The notes under the pieces: model-generated
Database searches by the model: none
Told to the model about the DNA's origin: nothing
The model's input: the letters and a program-made list of their open reading frames with translations, nothing else
In this document: piece after piece, positions 1-10,388 of the stretch
Position numbering within the stretch: position 1 is the stretch's first letter
Layout: each line of letters begins with the position of its first letter
Made by a program: the position numbers and the translations under genes
Origin: Chara braunii
Taxonomy: Eukaryota; Streptophyta; Charophyceae; Charales; Characeae
Length of the DNA stretch: 42,423 bases
NCBI GenBank assembly: GCA_003427395.1
Contig: BFEA01000483.1
Coordinates: 116,727-159,149, forward strand
Reading direction: 5' to 3'

Positions 1-76
<76 letters not shown>

Positions 77-96
77 ACACACACACACACACACAC
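1..96. repeat. (CT)n then (CA)n microsatellite
   Basis: Bases 1-75 are almost pure CT dinucleotide with one interruption, followed by a CA run to about 96. The array is cut by the window edge. Short reading frames through it are artefacts. Confidence 0.97.
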
Positions 97-132
97 ATGC
101 ACACGGACACACAGGTGTCCATGCATGTGCTT

Positions 133-185
133 CAGAGAGAGAGAGGGCTGTGTGTGTGTGTGTGTGTTTGCCTGCCGATGTTTCT

Positions 186-257
<72 letters not shown>

Positions 258-263
258 TGTGTA
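133..263. repeat. compound GA / GT / CT / GT microsatellite
   Basis: A short AGAG tract is followed by TG repeats (about 149-167), a long TC run (about 187-240) and another GT run (241-262). It gives Ser-Leu and Cys-Val repeat frames that are not genes. Confidence 0.96.
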
Positions 264-1444
264 GCGTATGTATGTGTAGCGCCCAACCTCGCTCCCCCCG
301 GCCATGTGTGTGTCTCTGCGCGTATGTGGGCGGGTGCTGACGTGCAACAAGTGTTCATCAGTGGTTCTGTCGTTCCGTGTCTGTGAGCCCCGCCCACGAA
401 AAAAGACGAGAATGCAGCATGCAAACAGAATCTGATACAAAGGGTGATGACAACAGGGGGACAGTCACGAGGATCGATTAGGATGATGATCATCGGGTGC
501 AGGAAAAGCACTGAGTTTGGCACAGAGAGGTACTAAGAGGACTACTACAGTGAGGAAAGGTATCACGGCTATGGTGCAGCGTCGTCGACCCCGAGGGGGA
601 GGACAACGAAGAAAACGACGAGGATTTCGAAGAGCGGATGGGTAATGCCTTCTCACCACTCGGCTGCCGTTGTCTTGGCGCGCTGGCGCCCCTTCCCCCC
701 CCGCTGGCTTGTCTTTCCCTCCTGCAGCAGCAATTGCCTCAGAGTCTTCCTCGCGCTGGCTATGGAGTACAGCGTGCTGCCTGCCTCTGCGGCGAAAGCG
801 AGCACGGCGGGAACGACCCACGACCCTGCCGGGGACGCGCTCGTTTGCACGGTGCGCAGAGGGTTTTCTTCTCCTACGGTAGCCACTCACTCGCGCAGAC
901 GAGCGCGGGGGGGGAGACTGGGAGAGCGCGTGACAGCGCAACGTCTCCCGCCCCTCGTCGCTGCTGGTCCGCAGATTTGGCTTCGGCTGGGAGATATATA
1001 TATTTTTTATATTCATTTGTTTACCATGAATTACTTTTATTTAGATTTCGATTCCACGTTGTTCCGTGCTTCCTCCGCGCTGCCGTCTGGGCCTCGCTCC
1101 GCCGCTCACCAAATGTGAAAAGACACAACTTTCGGCGGGTGTATCTTTCCGATTCCAACATTTTGTGACTGCCCTTACGCGTGCACATTTTGCACATTTG
1201 ATGGCTGCTGTTGCGCCTGCATATTTGGTGACTGCCCTTGCGCGTGACTGTCCCCCAGTTTTTTTTTGTTTATTTTTTTTAAATAAACAAAGGCTCCGAT
1301 CTATTTTTGGGGAGATTAATCCTTGTATATTTTCCATCGTGGTTACACTAGGGCCGTGAGATCTTCAGATTGGATGGCAAGGAGCCAAGTACACTCGAAA
1401 CCAGAACAAAACCTCGAGAAGTGGGACATGGCCCCATGGCCCCA
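264..1444. other. no recognisable gene
   Basis: Several overlapping open frames on both strands (for example 638-1168 plus and 465-1016 minus) show no domain, no consistent start and no codon signal that favours one of them. Around 1162-1247 a motif containing GTGACTGCCCTTRCGCGTG occurs twice about 60 bp apart. I see nothing else that can be named. Confidence 0.5.
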
Positions 1445-2561
1445 GGGGTCTCGGCCCGCATGCTCGGGGTAGTTTAGTTTTCTACAACAGAGTGACACAA
1501 GAGGGCGGGAAAAGAATGTTGAATCATCCTCGTATTTGGTTTCATTCATCTAGCCCCTTCAGGATTCGAACTCTGCTCTGCCTTTCAACAGTGCATGGTG
1601 TACCACATCCTATTCCTCCTATTGGGCAAACTGTATCCTTGGGGGCCTGGTCTGATCCGACTACTGCTACGGAGCGTAGTCTACTGGTTTTGACGGGATC
1701 CTACTACTTTCCTGTTTTGTAGGTCTCCCCGTCGAGTTCGGCAGCAAGTGAAAACAAAAGTGTACGTGGCAGGTGTTCCGCGACCCGCGGCGAAAAGAAG
1801 TTGCTAAAATCGGTAGAAGCCAGCACCGTCCCCGCATCGAAAAAGAAGTCGGATTTTTGGTTTTTTTTGTTTGGTTTTTCTTGCGTCCGTTGGTCCGCCT
1901 TCGCATGTCCGTGTATGACGTCAAAACAGCGACAGGTCACGGACTTGCCACACTCTCTTCAAGCACGCGCGAAAAAGTCACGCCCACAGTCCATAAACTT
2001 GTCCGCCTTCCATCCGTCTGGAATGGCCCTGCATGCCCCGCCCATGAATACCCGGCGCACTCTCCGAAAAAGTCCCGCCCCAACCGGGCAAGTGGGATGC
2101 AATTTCGCTTTTTCGGTCTGACCGGCCCGGGGCCGAGCAACGCGGTTCTTTTTGGTTCTCCCCTTCAACAGTAGTAGTCGGATCAGCCCCTTATTCTCTG
2201 ACAAAGAAAACCTGGCCTTACCTTGCCCCATGCATTCACTGAAGAGGACTGTCCCCTGTAGTTTGCTACCCCAAAAGAAACTCATAGAATACTACACCGC
2301 CCGTGCCTCTCCCTCCCTTCCCAACATGACCCCAACATGACCCCAACATGATGCCCCAACCAATCACAAAACGGTAGGCTGCTGGCTCCCTTTCCAAAAA
2401 GGTGGGAATCACAAACCCGTAGGCTGCAGGCTCCCCTTCGAAAAAGGTGGGATGGGTAATCCAACCGTCCGTTTGTGAGATGATCTACAGTTCGCAGTGG
2501 TTCCGCAGTCACACAGGTAGTAGAAAACTAAACTACACGGGTGCATGCAGGCCGAGACCCC
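1445..2561. mobile_element. probable MITE-like element with long inverted repeats
   Basis: The left end begins GGGGTCTCGGCC and includes GTAGTTTAGTTTTCTAC. The right end is its reverse complement (GTAGAAAACTAAACTAC ... GGCCGAGACCCC, ending at 2561), an inverted match of about 43 bp with a few mismatches. A second inverted pair lies further in (CTGATCCGACTACT at about 1652 and its complement near 2174), so the terminal repeats may extend well over 200 bp in diverged form. No transposase is visible. I could not find a convincing target duplication, so the exact ends are uncertain. Confidence 0.5.
2322..2452. repeat. short tandem repeats
   Basis: A unit CCCCAACATGA is repeated three times at about 2322-2352. 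It is followed by two copies of a 45-bp unit (2362-2406 and 2407-2451) that both run AATCACAAA, GTAGGCTGC, GGCTCCC and AAAAAGGTGGG. Both lie inside the 1445-2561 inverted-repeat element. Confidence 0.8.
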
Positions 2562-2945
2562 AGGACACTTGGTCATTAGGGACGCAGCGGTCCAGTAGGA
2601 GAGTCACTAGGAACTGGGGAGCATTGCTCGACGGGGTTGGGTAGACCTGGTAGCCGCTAATTGGCTCCACAGATTAGCTTTGTTCGTGAGAACAGGCATG
2701 ATCCCTTGAAAAGTTGGTGCGCGATAAAATGGGTGGACCAAGTTCTATTCTAGATGCTTTACAGTCATATACATCAAATTGTTTGTATTGATGGTTGTTT
2801 CTCAACTTTCTCGGTTTCGCTGCGTAAGCTGAAGTGGCTGATGCTGCCAGGATAGCTCCGGGTTGAATTGTGGGGTCCCAGACCTCAAGGTGACTAATAG
2901 ATTTTTTCTGAAAAAATAAATAAATTCAATTACCTGTCAAATCTG
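2562..2945. other. unassigned spacer
   Basis: No open frame above about 60 codons, no domain and no strong repeat is seen between the inverted-repeat element and the SINE. Confidence 0.5.
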
Positions 2946-2949
2946 GACA

Positions 2950-3350
2950 GGACGGCCTTTCAGGCCTTTTTTATTGCCATTGTAGTATTACGGGGAACCC
3001 CATAGCAGCCACATCCGTGCTCAAGCCTCCAACGAGGGAGCATGCGGGAGTTGCACCCACCAGCAGGTGTGATACTTGCTACAGCAGGTGGGAGATACCG
3101 GCCAGGGGTCAGCCGGTAGAAGCAGGACCCCACTTCTTCGATGGGCCAGTCACTGTGCCTCCCCTCTGGTCCCCTTCCCCAACGAACATTCAGCAGTCTC
3201 TGCTCAATGCCACTCGGGGGGACCAACGACATATCTCTAGGTGGCTGACACCCAGCTTGCCCAGGAAGGTACATGAGGCCAATGGGGATTGAACCCAAGA
3301 CCTCCTGAATGCCACTTGTGTGCCTTACCAACTGAACTAGGCCGCTTTTA
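2950..3350 (-). mobile_element. tRNA-derived SINE
   Basis: On the minus strand a tRNA-like head carries a polymerase III A box TAGTTCAGTTGG (3328-3339), matching TRGYNNARNNGG. About 33 bp later comes a B box GGTTCAATCCC (3285-3295), matching GWTCRANNC. A tRNA-unrelated body of about 300 bp follows and ends near an A-rich stretch and a GGCCTGAAAGGCC palindrome at about 2950-2975. Internal A and B boxes with a long unrelated body are the hallmark of a tRNA-type SINE. The 3' boundary and any target duplication are not certain. Confidence 0.75.
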
Positions 3351-4084
3351 GTAGCCCTTTCTTTTTTCTTTCCCGGTCACGGGTTCGGACGGGTCGGTGG
3401 GGTGAAGTACGTAGGAATGGGTCGGCCAGGCAGGTTGCATGGATGCCCTCGCTTCTTGTTCGTTTTTCTTTTGGATTTTTGGGCCAGTACCAGGAAAGGT
3501 CCCGCGTAGACAGTTAGGTGACCGCGCCTTAGCGAGCGCAAGAAATAACTGTTGCCATAGCTTCTTTCTTGTTCTGCTGTCAGCACTGGGAATTTTGGCG
3601 CGACCGTCGCGCGGGAATATCGTTTTTGAATTTTTGAACTATTGTCGAGCCCCCGCGGACTCTCGAAATTGTTTTTCTTTCGAAATTTCTTTTTGCAATT
3701 AGGATTTAGACTAGGAATTTAGGTACCTGGCAATCTGGCTGCACGACGCATCCTGCTCACGCGCACCGTGCCCTGGCAAGATCGGGGCTCCGATGTGCGC
3801 CTTAATCTTGTGTGTAACTGTAATTTTTGGCGGGCGCAATTGGAACTACAATCTTCTTGTTCTTGATGTCCTTTGTGTTTTCTCCTCCCTGCCTCGCCCC
3901 CACCTGTGTACGCACATCCCTTTCTCTGGTCTAATTGGTCCCCACGTTGCATGATTGGATCGACGCGAGGAGAGTGGTTCCATCCCCCACGCCGCGGCCT
4001 GGCCATGCAAACGTAGGAACTTCCTTCTCTTCCCCTTCCTCCCACTTAGGCATAATCCCGGGTTTCTCGCACAAGCATGCATGT

Positions 4085-4090
4085 TATAAA
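4085..4090 (+). promoter_or_regulatory. TATA-like box in direct repeat copy 1
   Basis: TATAAA lies in a segment conserved in both repeat copies (the other is at 14650-14655), downstream of a C/T-rich stretch. A core promoter here would drive rightward transcription toward pol. Conservation in both copies is the only support. Confidence 0.35.
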
Positions 4091-5062
4091 TTTTGAAAGC
4101 GCGATTAGTTGTCTCTCTATGAATTTTTGGAGGTTAGCTCGGTCAGTGCGGATCGACTAACAAGTCAGCTTAGGAGGTGAGTAGACGAGAGAGTTGGGCG
4201 ATCTGACGAGCTGGTGCTGAGTATGTGGGGTTGACGTGTGGGCCGCGACGGACTGTGGCGCACGGGCGAACCTGACTTTCATATTCGGACCAAGCGGGGT
4301 GACAACTTTGTGTTGATGCGAGGCGACGGACAACCCGCATCGGGAGTGGTGTGGAGAGGGAGGGAGAGCGAGAGAGAACATATGTGCGTGGAATGGTGTC
4401 TTTCTTCCAACCTTCTGTATAATTTTTTATTCCAACATTGACCAATTTTGTTGCGGCAATTTTGGATGTCCTAGTGAATCGCTGTGGATTTTCTGTTTCT
4501 TGTGTGTTATCGAATGAACTTGCGCCCTTCTCTCACCCCTTCTCAAGTGGTCTTTTGAGTTTCTCATTTTGTTTTGCTCAGTGGTGCTAGCTTAATCCAA
4601 ATTTCGTCACTTCCTAGTATCCATCTGCGCTGCGCGATAACTCCGGATCTGGTTGGATATGTTCATCGTGCATGTTTTCGTTCGTTTGCCAACCTTTGAT
4701 TCTTGTGTGACCCCGAGAATGTTGCGATGTGTCGGTCCTTGACGCCGGAGCGGTTGCTCCTTTTCCTTTCTTCCGTTACCCAATGGCATGGATATGCGTG
4801 TAATGGCTGGATCTCACCCGAAATGACGATGTCTGCAAAGAAGGGTAGTTGCATGCATGCGGGATAGGATCGATACGCCAACAAGACCGCTCACCACGGA
4901 CCCGCCGACGCGAAAGGACAAAATCCGAGCCATTCCCACTCATGCGAGCACTCGTGTATGACAACGACCCAAAAGCGGAGTCGCGATATACGCGCGCGTT
5001 TGCATGAGTCGACCTCGGCCTTGCTTCACCATAAGAAATGCGGGTCCGCCAAATAAAAGTTT

Positions 5063-5203
5063 GCTATAGAAGCACCATTCTGGGTCACCGATCATGAGAG
5101 CTTAAGGGATCCGGAATATCGTGAATACTGGAAGAGGGGACAACTTAGACGACGGGGGAACCTGATAAATCCTGAATATCCCTGTCAGACTGAAAACGAT
5201 TGA
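5063..5203 (+). pseudogene. remnant of short gag-position ORF, copy 1
   Basis: This is the counterpart of the 58-codon ORF at 15643-15819. The frame encodes a similar charged stretch (EAPFWVTD, then DPEYREYW and RRRGNL). Here the initiator position is TTG rather than ATG, and a TGA stop appears early after the PCQTEND segment. The function is unknown. Its position just downstream of the promoter-like region suggests the start of a gag-like frame, which is inference. Confidence 0.4.
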
Positions 5204-5829
5204 CTGTGTGAGGGGGACTTTCAGTGGGCTATAGGCAGGATTTTTAGGAACCCGGACTATCCCAACACCAGTAATACCCAATATTATATATCTCCGGGTT
5301 CCGTCGCTGTCAATATCGATTTCCTCCCTTCTATCTTCTCTTTCCGTATCACTAACTCACAGTAGTACCATGGAATTCCATAGCTTGCTATTGGCCCCGC
5401 ACGCGGTGCACGAAGTGCCAACGAGACCGCTCATATCGAGCCTCAGGATTTATCTGACAAACCCAAACTGAAGCCGAGCAGCGCGCGCACAGCCTCCGTC
5501 TGAGGCCAGCCTCGTCAGATTCCGAGGCTTGGTACGAGCGACGCCAACAACTGTTCAGACAGCGCGACAACCATAGCGTTCCGCCGGTCCACCAAATTTG
5601 AATCCGCCCCCGGCGATAGAGCCAGCGAAGATGGTAACTCCATTTTCCACGACGTAAAGGCCAGGCGCGCCTTGTGCCTACCATCTTGCACAACCACCCC
5701 TAAAATTTGCCACAGGAGATCTCAGTTCCAACCTGGGACTCCACCCCCACTTTTCGCACTTTCGGGCCCTCATCTCAGTCCGATCAGGAAGTCGCGCTAG
5801 GCGTGAGGTTGGGCGTCATAGCGTTCTGT

Positions 5830-6920
5830 CCGGCGAGGGGACCCGATTGCCCCCTTCTTGTTTGTTATTGTTATGGAGACACTCGCGGCGAACCTTCGAG
5901 CGCACAAGGACCTTAAGAGGATATCGGTAGCAGGGATCCCCGAGGACATAATTCCGGTCTGCTCCGTGTTTGCAGATGATCTGACAATAGTGATGGATGC
6001 GACAAAGGAAAACATGACGACAATCAAAACATTGATGGAACGTTTTGCTGAAGTTTTGGTTATGGAGGTCCATTGGGGAAGCAAAACACTGGGTTGGTGG
6101 ATTCATTACTAAGGAGGGAGAACCCTGGAATCCCCCCGGGTCAAGTGGCTCCCAACTCAGATATGCATCCGAGTGTTGGGAGTGCGAATGGCCGCCACAG
6201 GGAGCCCAAGTAACAACAATGAGTGAATCATGACACATGGGTTACAAAAGTTGTCCCTTTGGAAGGACAAGCAGACCTCCCTTGTAGGCCACGTGCTGAT
6301 CATAAATAATGTGATCATTGCCTCGCTATGGTACGACTTTGCGATTTAACCCCTCAATAGGCCGGTCTTGCGGTCTGTCCAGAAGCAGGTAGCCGCGTTC
6401 TTATGGAGAGGAAACCATGAGCTTCAACACGTCATTAGCCGTGTGGCATGACTCTCAGTTGTTCAACCCAAAACTAATGGAGGGCTAGGTATTATCGACC
6501 CCGCCACCCAGCTCACCGCACTTTTTCTGCAACCACTCTTAAGCTGATTCTTGACCCACAGATTTCGTGGGGGGCTTTGGAGTTGGAGCAAATAGCCAGG
6601 TTGGCGCCACAGGCCCCAACAAACCTGAACCCCCTCACGTGGGTGGAGGACAAGGACTGACCCATCCCAAAGAATTTACTAATAAGGGGCCGGAGGAGAA
6701 AAAGGAGGTAAGGTTAGACTTACAAAACGACCCCTTTTGGGCCACGCTTCTTAGGAACTGGCGCAAACTGCCTCTACGTGACAGGCCGGCCCCCGATCGT
6801 TGGGAGGAGGCGGCAAGGCAACCACTCTTCGGGAACAGGTGTATTATGGTTAAACACAATCGGGTGTATGGTGTCTCAGAGAGTCCGTTGACGGGGTGGG
6901 TGAAGCATGGGGGCATATAG
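5830..6920 (+). pseudogene. LINE (non-LTR) reverse transcriptase fragment, copy 1
   Basis: Across several frames this reads as the second half of a non-LTR retrotransposon ORF2 reverse transcriptase. A LFVIVMETLAANLRAHKDL stretch is followed by the catalytic FADD box (5969-5980, variant of YADD) and DLTIVMDAT. Then come a GHVLIINNVIIASLWYD segment, QKQVAAFLWRGN and NGGLGIIDPATQLTAL, all typical of plant LINE ORF2. The end (6660-6920) has PFWATLLRNW and PLFGNRCI. Frame changes and stops show it is decayed. It lies inside direct repeat copy 1. The LINE 5' end (endonuclease) is absent. Confidence 0.75.
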
Positions 6921-7203
6921 TTATCGTGTAGCTCGCTGCTTGCCGCTCGTCAACACGGGGGGGGGATAAATAGTTTTCTTGGCACTCTTAAACAAGAACG
7001 CACCACAATATCAACTCAGACTATGGCTTTAGCTAGTGTGTTAGAGCACTGGCCACGCACGCACATGAGCAGCACCTGCCCAAGATCAAACCCTGGCAGC
7101 AGCATACATTCCGGATCTTGATATATATAATTTGGGAGCGGGGCGGGGCGAGGCAGCGCCAACGGGTCGAGTGGCGACGTTGGCCTTGGCGCTTGTGCAG
7201 GCA

Positions 7204-7535
7204 CGCATCACTTTTGACGGACCCGCCAGGATGGCGTTCCGTGAGGATCAAGACGAAAGGATGAGGATGGGGAAGAAGAGATGGATTTGGAGGGTACAAC
7301 GCAGCCCCAACGCAGACTAAACACGCACGTACACCAAAATTTTAAATTATGTAAATGAAGAAGCAGACACGCGTCACTTTTGACGGACCCACCAGGACGA
7401 CGTTCCATAAGGATCAAGACGAAGGGATGAGGATGAGGAAGAAGGAGATGGAGTTGGAAAGGACAGCGCAACCCCAACGCAAACTAAACATGCATGTACT
7501 CCAAAATTTCAAATTGTGCAAATGAAGAATGATGT
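7204..7535. repeat. 166-bp tandem duplication, copy 1
   Basis: Two head-to-tail units start at 7204 and 7370 with CGC(A/G)TCACTTTTGACGGACC. Both run through GAGGATCAAGACGAA to AAATTNTGNAAATGAAGAA. The same pair occurs at 17394-17727. Confidence 0.85.
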
Positions 7536-7638
7536 TGAAAACAGACTTCAGTTAAGGCATACCCCCAACGGACTGACTGAACTGGATTATACTGACCTGA
7601 TACGGACGGTGGTACTGGGCAGGACTGGATGGAACTGA

Positions 7639-8715
7639 ATGAGCACACGGCCTCTGGAGAACCTCCATCGAACTCGGGCTCTAATTTTTTGTGAACCGCT
7701 CGTACCAGTATCCGGGATGATCGATTCTTCGGAACCCCCTCGAACCCTATACGAAGCCACCACCCCACTTCTCTCAAGATACCAGGAGAAGAGGGCATTT
7801 CTCGATATTACAGGGCTGCCTCACTCCTTGCTGTCTACAGAAAAGGAGGTGCGATTATTGCACCAAGGGGCCGATAGCGACGCTTTGGAACAACCTGGGC
7901 GCAACGATTCTACGTCTTATGAACTCGGGATCAAAATCGTCGAGAAACTAGTATGCGGGCAGAATATCAGCGATGGGGTGACCTCAGAAGAACACGTGGC
8001 CATCAAAGAGGAAGACGCCCAAATGGTCGCCACCGTGTTTTCCTGGCAGTTAGACAACTCCTTCGTTTGAATCGTCTCTGCTCCCCCTGCTGAGAGCAAC
8101 CCTGGGGTAAGCACAAAGCACGTAACGGTTACCATACACGGACAACCATACGAGTTGCATGTGCCTCAGTATGTACCCAATGAAACCCATCGACTGATTG
8201 CGGATATCCTGACCGAATATCAAGAGGCCATTAGCGTAACGGATACGGATATCAGACTGTCCCTAGTCATTCAACACGAAATTCAGACCGGAACGCACCC
8301 GCCGATCCAGTGCAAACCGTACCGGTATTCTCTCATGGAACGAAAAGTAGCATTGCAAAGAATCAGAGAATTTGAGGCTAACAGATGGATCGAACCGGCG
8401 ACCGTACCTTGGTCGTTTCCCGTGGTTTTAGTCCCAAATAAAAATGGCTCGATTCGCATTTGCATTGATTACCGGAAGCTAAATGATATCACGATCAAAG
8501 ATGTGTACCCCCTCCCCCGGATTGATGATCTGTTGGATGCGATTGGATATGCTAATTATTTTGTAAGTTTGATCTTCGCCATGGATTCCATCACATTTTG
8601 GTTAAGGAGGAGGATCGGCCGAAGACGGTTTTTGTGTTATTTGAGGGCAACTCGCAGTGGGTTCGCTGACCAATGGGAATTTGCAATGTACCAGCTACTT
8701 TTCAGAGAGCGATGA
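7639..8715 (+). pseudogene. pol: Gypsy-type pol: pre-RT region and N-terminal half of reverse transcriptase
   Basis: One reading frame is broken by a single TGA (8068-8070). The first part (to about 8150) is a diverged pre-RT region with no recognisable protease DSG/DTG motif. From 8155 the RT fingers and palm are clear: GTHPPIQCKPYRYS, then PWSFPVVLVPNKNGSIRICI, DYRKLND, and PLPRIDDLLDAIG. After about 8575 the frame is lost, because the expected next block continues in another frame from 8580. No gag zinc knuckle lies upstream, so the element is 5' truncated or rearranged at the repeat junction (7657). This is Ty3/Gypsy-like by the order RT, RNase H, integrase. Confidence 0.85.
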
Positions 8716-9193
8716 ACGTCACGTTTCAAAATTTTGTCAACACGACCAGGCTGACTCAAGGCATGATTAATTTTTGTGTCATTGTATACATGAACGACAT
8801 CCTGGTTTACTCGGAATCATTCTATGGGCATGCACAACATATCGAATGAACACTTGGGGCGTTGCAGGATGCTGGCTTCAAGATTGCATTGGAGAAAAGT
8901 GAGTTTTTCTTTCGGAAATCTCGTTCCTGGGATACATGGTGACCCGGGGAGGCTTACGACCGGATTCGAGAAAGGTCGTGGCTGTTCGAGATGCCCTCGC
9001 GCCTATGTCGTTGACGCAACTCCGGGCCTTTTTAGGGCTGGCCTCGTACCACGGCCGATTTATCACGGGATTCGCAGCAATCGCACAGCCTCTAACGAAT
9101 CCATTGGATCTGATGGAGTCTTCCATAGGATTCGCCGGTTGCCGATTTTTGTCGTTTGAAGAGCGGAAGCTCTTACGATCACCTCGCCGCTGA
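8576..9193 (+). pseudogene. pol: Gypsy RT palm and thumb, frameshifted; mutated catalytic box
   Basis: This continues the RT in shifted frames: KEEDRPKT, FEGNSQWVR, PMGICNVPATFQRAMN, then the catalytic box at 8787-8798. The box reads Y-M-N-D, whereas a functional enzyme needs two aspartates (YxDD). It is followed by ILVYSESFYGHAQHI with a stop, LQDAGFKIALEKSEFF, then (8936-9193) the thumb region with LRPDSRKV and LRAFLGLASYHGRFI. Stops and frameshifts plus the D-to-N change make this RT non-functional. Confidence 0.85.
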
Positions 9194-9345
9194 GTCTTCG
9201 ACGGGGAGTTTCCGTGTCGAATTTGGCTTTGTTGAGGGTCGAAGAGACGAATTTGTCAAGTTCGTGAAGAACAACCTTACATAATTGAGGTGCGAAGCAC
9301 AAGTCTACGGAAGGACCAACCGTTAAATTGAGACGCCGAGTGTGA
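9194..9345 (+). other. short insertion or degraded segment between RT and RNase H
   Basis: About 150 bp separate the end of the RT thumb from the RNase H segment, which resumes near 9346 with ERTFVTLKEALTT. The intervening bases have no frame consistent with either domain. They look like a small insertion or local degradation. Confidence 0.45.
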
Positions 9346-9898
9346 ACGGACCTTTGTAACCTTAAAGGAGGCTTTGACCACAACACCTATTTTGATTCGG
9401 CCTGACCCGGAGAAACAATTCATACTTATTACGGACTGGCAGCCCAAACCAATCTCCGCTATTTTGGCTCAGAGGGGGAAAGACGACCGCGGACACGTCA
9501 TCGAGAACGCTTCGCGAACGATACGGGACGAGAGAAGAAACGATTCGGCTCCTCAGGGAGAGTGCTATGCGGTTGTTTGGGGGATTCAAGACTTCCATCC
9601 GTATTTGTACAGACAAAAGTTCCTCCTTGTCACGGACCATGAGCCCCTGCTGACTCTCAAAAGGCTTACCAACTACACGAGCATGATCGGACGTTGGGCT
9701 GTGCGACTGCAAGAATACGATTTCGATATTGTCCACCAGAAGACAGAGAGGCACGGTAACGTTGACGGACCGACACGATTGCACCGACCTAGCAAGGTGG
9801 CCAAGGCCCAAGGGCGAAGAGATCACACCGTGGAAGGAACCGGAACCAACCAGCGAGCCCTCGTACGGACAGGTGGCCATCCTCCCTCGGACCTCTAA
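9346..9898 (+). pseudogene. pol: Gypsy-type RNase H domain
   Basis: The frame reads TLKEALTTTPILIRPDPEKQ, then FILITDW (first catalytic Asp in the usual position), AILAQRG, GECYAVVWGIQDFHPYLY, FLLVTDHEPLL, GRWAVRLQEYDFDIVH and a final GNVDGPTRL. These match the Gypsy RNase H succession in order and spacing (family members usually end NVADALSR). The C-terminal VDG in place of VADAL weakens the last acidic site. The frame is open over about 180 codons and is the best preserved part of this pol. Confidence 0.85.
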
Positions 9899-9923
9899 GA
9901 AGTGATCGACAGACACAATTGCG

Positions 9924-10388
9924 ATGGGGCATGGAGGTAATCCCGAAGGTCCTCTTTCTCCCCTCTCATCTTGCTCTTTTCTCTCTCTACCCGACAAATT
10001 TTGCTATTTTTGCAAAGCAATTTCGAGAGTCTACTCGGTCCCTATGCGTCCTAGTGGGGAAGGGTATGTCGAGTGGGTCACGATAGACTGCCAGTGGTGT
10101 GTCTCCCGAGCTCACGGTTCCTGCATCCAGTATAGAAATACGGGTAAATCTTGGTTATGTCCCTTGTGCCGCACTGATAAAATTCCGACGGAAGCTCGAT
10201 TTCTCGAAGCCACGCCGGAAGAGTTAGAAAAGACCCGACGATTTAGAAGGGCCGAGGTATGGACAAATGTCGTCTTGATAGCTACGGTGGTTGGGAACCC
10301 CCTCCAAGACTTCACTAAGGAGGACCGGAGAGGAGCCAATAAGAGGGCACGGGAGTACCGATGGAATCAGGGACAGTTAGAAAAGTGA
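9924..10388 (+). CDS. PHD-like zinc finger module within pol, between RNase H and integrase
   Basis: A 154-codon open frame contains CYFC, then CQWC, HGSC and CPLC. Their order and spacing (C-x2-C ... C-x2-C ... H-x2-C ... C-x2-C) fit a C4HC3 PHD finger, roughly residues 26-87. A basic helical tail follows (EELEKTRRFRR and DRRGANKRAREYRW). It sits between RNase H and the degenerate integrase zinc-binding region. PHD fingers commonly read histone H3 tails, so a chromatin-targeting role in integration is plausible but inferred. A RING or LIM-like finger is the alternative; the HGSC spacing favours PHD. Confidence 0.65.
   Translation: MGHGGNPEGPLSPLSSCSFLSLPDKFCYFCKAISRVYSVPMRPSGEGYVEWVTIDCQWCVSRAHGSCIQYRNTGKSWLCPLCRTDKIPTEARFLEATPEELEKTRRFRRAEVWTNVVLIATVVGNPLQDFTKEDRRGANKRAREYRWNQGQLEK

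Larger units (their letters stand above)
3381..7657 (+). repeat. large direct repeat, copy 1 (upstream of Gypsy pol)
   Basis: This block matches 13948-17848 in the same orientation, by eye at about nine positions in ten in the stretches I compared. Similarity begins abruptly at GGGTTCGGACGGGT and ends abruptly at GCCTCTGG. It contains a TATA-like promoter region, a short gag-position reading frame, a LINE reverse-transcriptase fragment and a 166-bp tandem duplication. It could be an unusually long 5' LTR or one arm of a segmental duplication. Lack of TG...CA ends and of an obvious primer-binding site argues against a simple LTR. A possible 5-bp flanking duplication (GGTCA at 3375-3379 and 17849-17853) argues for a transposed unit. 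Confidence 0.85.

Noticed and set aside
638-1168. Protein-coding gene in overlapping frames 465-1168
   Set aside because: At least five frames are open at once in GC-rich DNA, with no domain, no preferred start and no splice evidence.
3277-3350. Functional tRNA gene on the minus strand
   Set aside because: A and B boxes are present, but I could not form a proper cloverleaf with paired acceptor and anticodon stems, and a long conserved-looking body follows. A SINE fits better.
7655-7675. tRNA primer-binding site starting TGG just after repeat copy 1
   Set aside because: Only the TGG fits; the following bases did not give a T-arm and acceptor of any tRNA when I tried to pair them.
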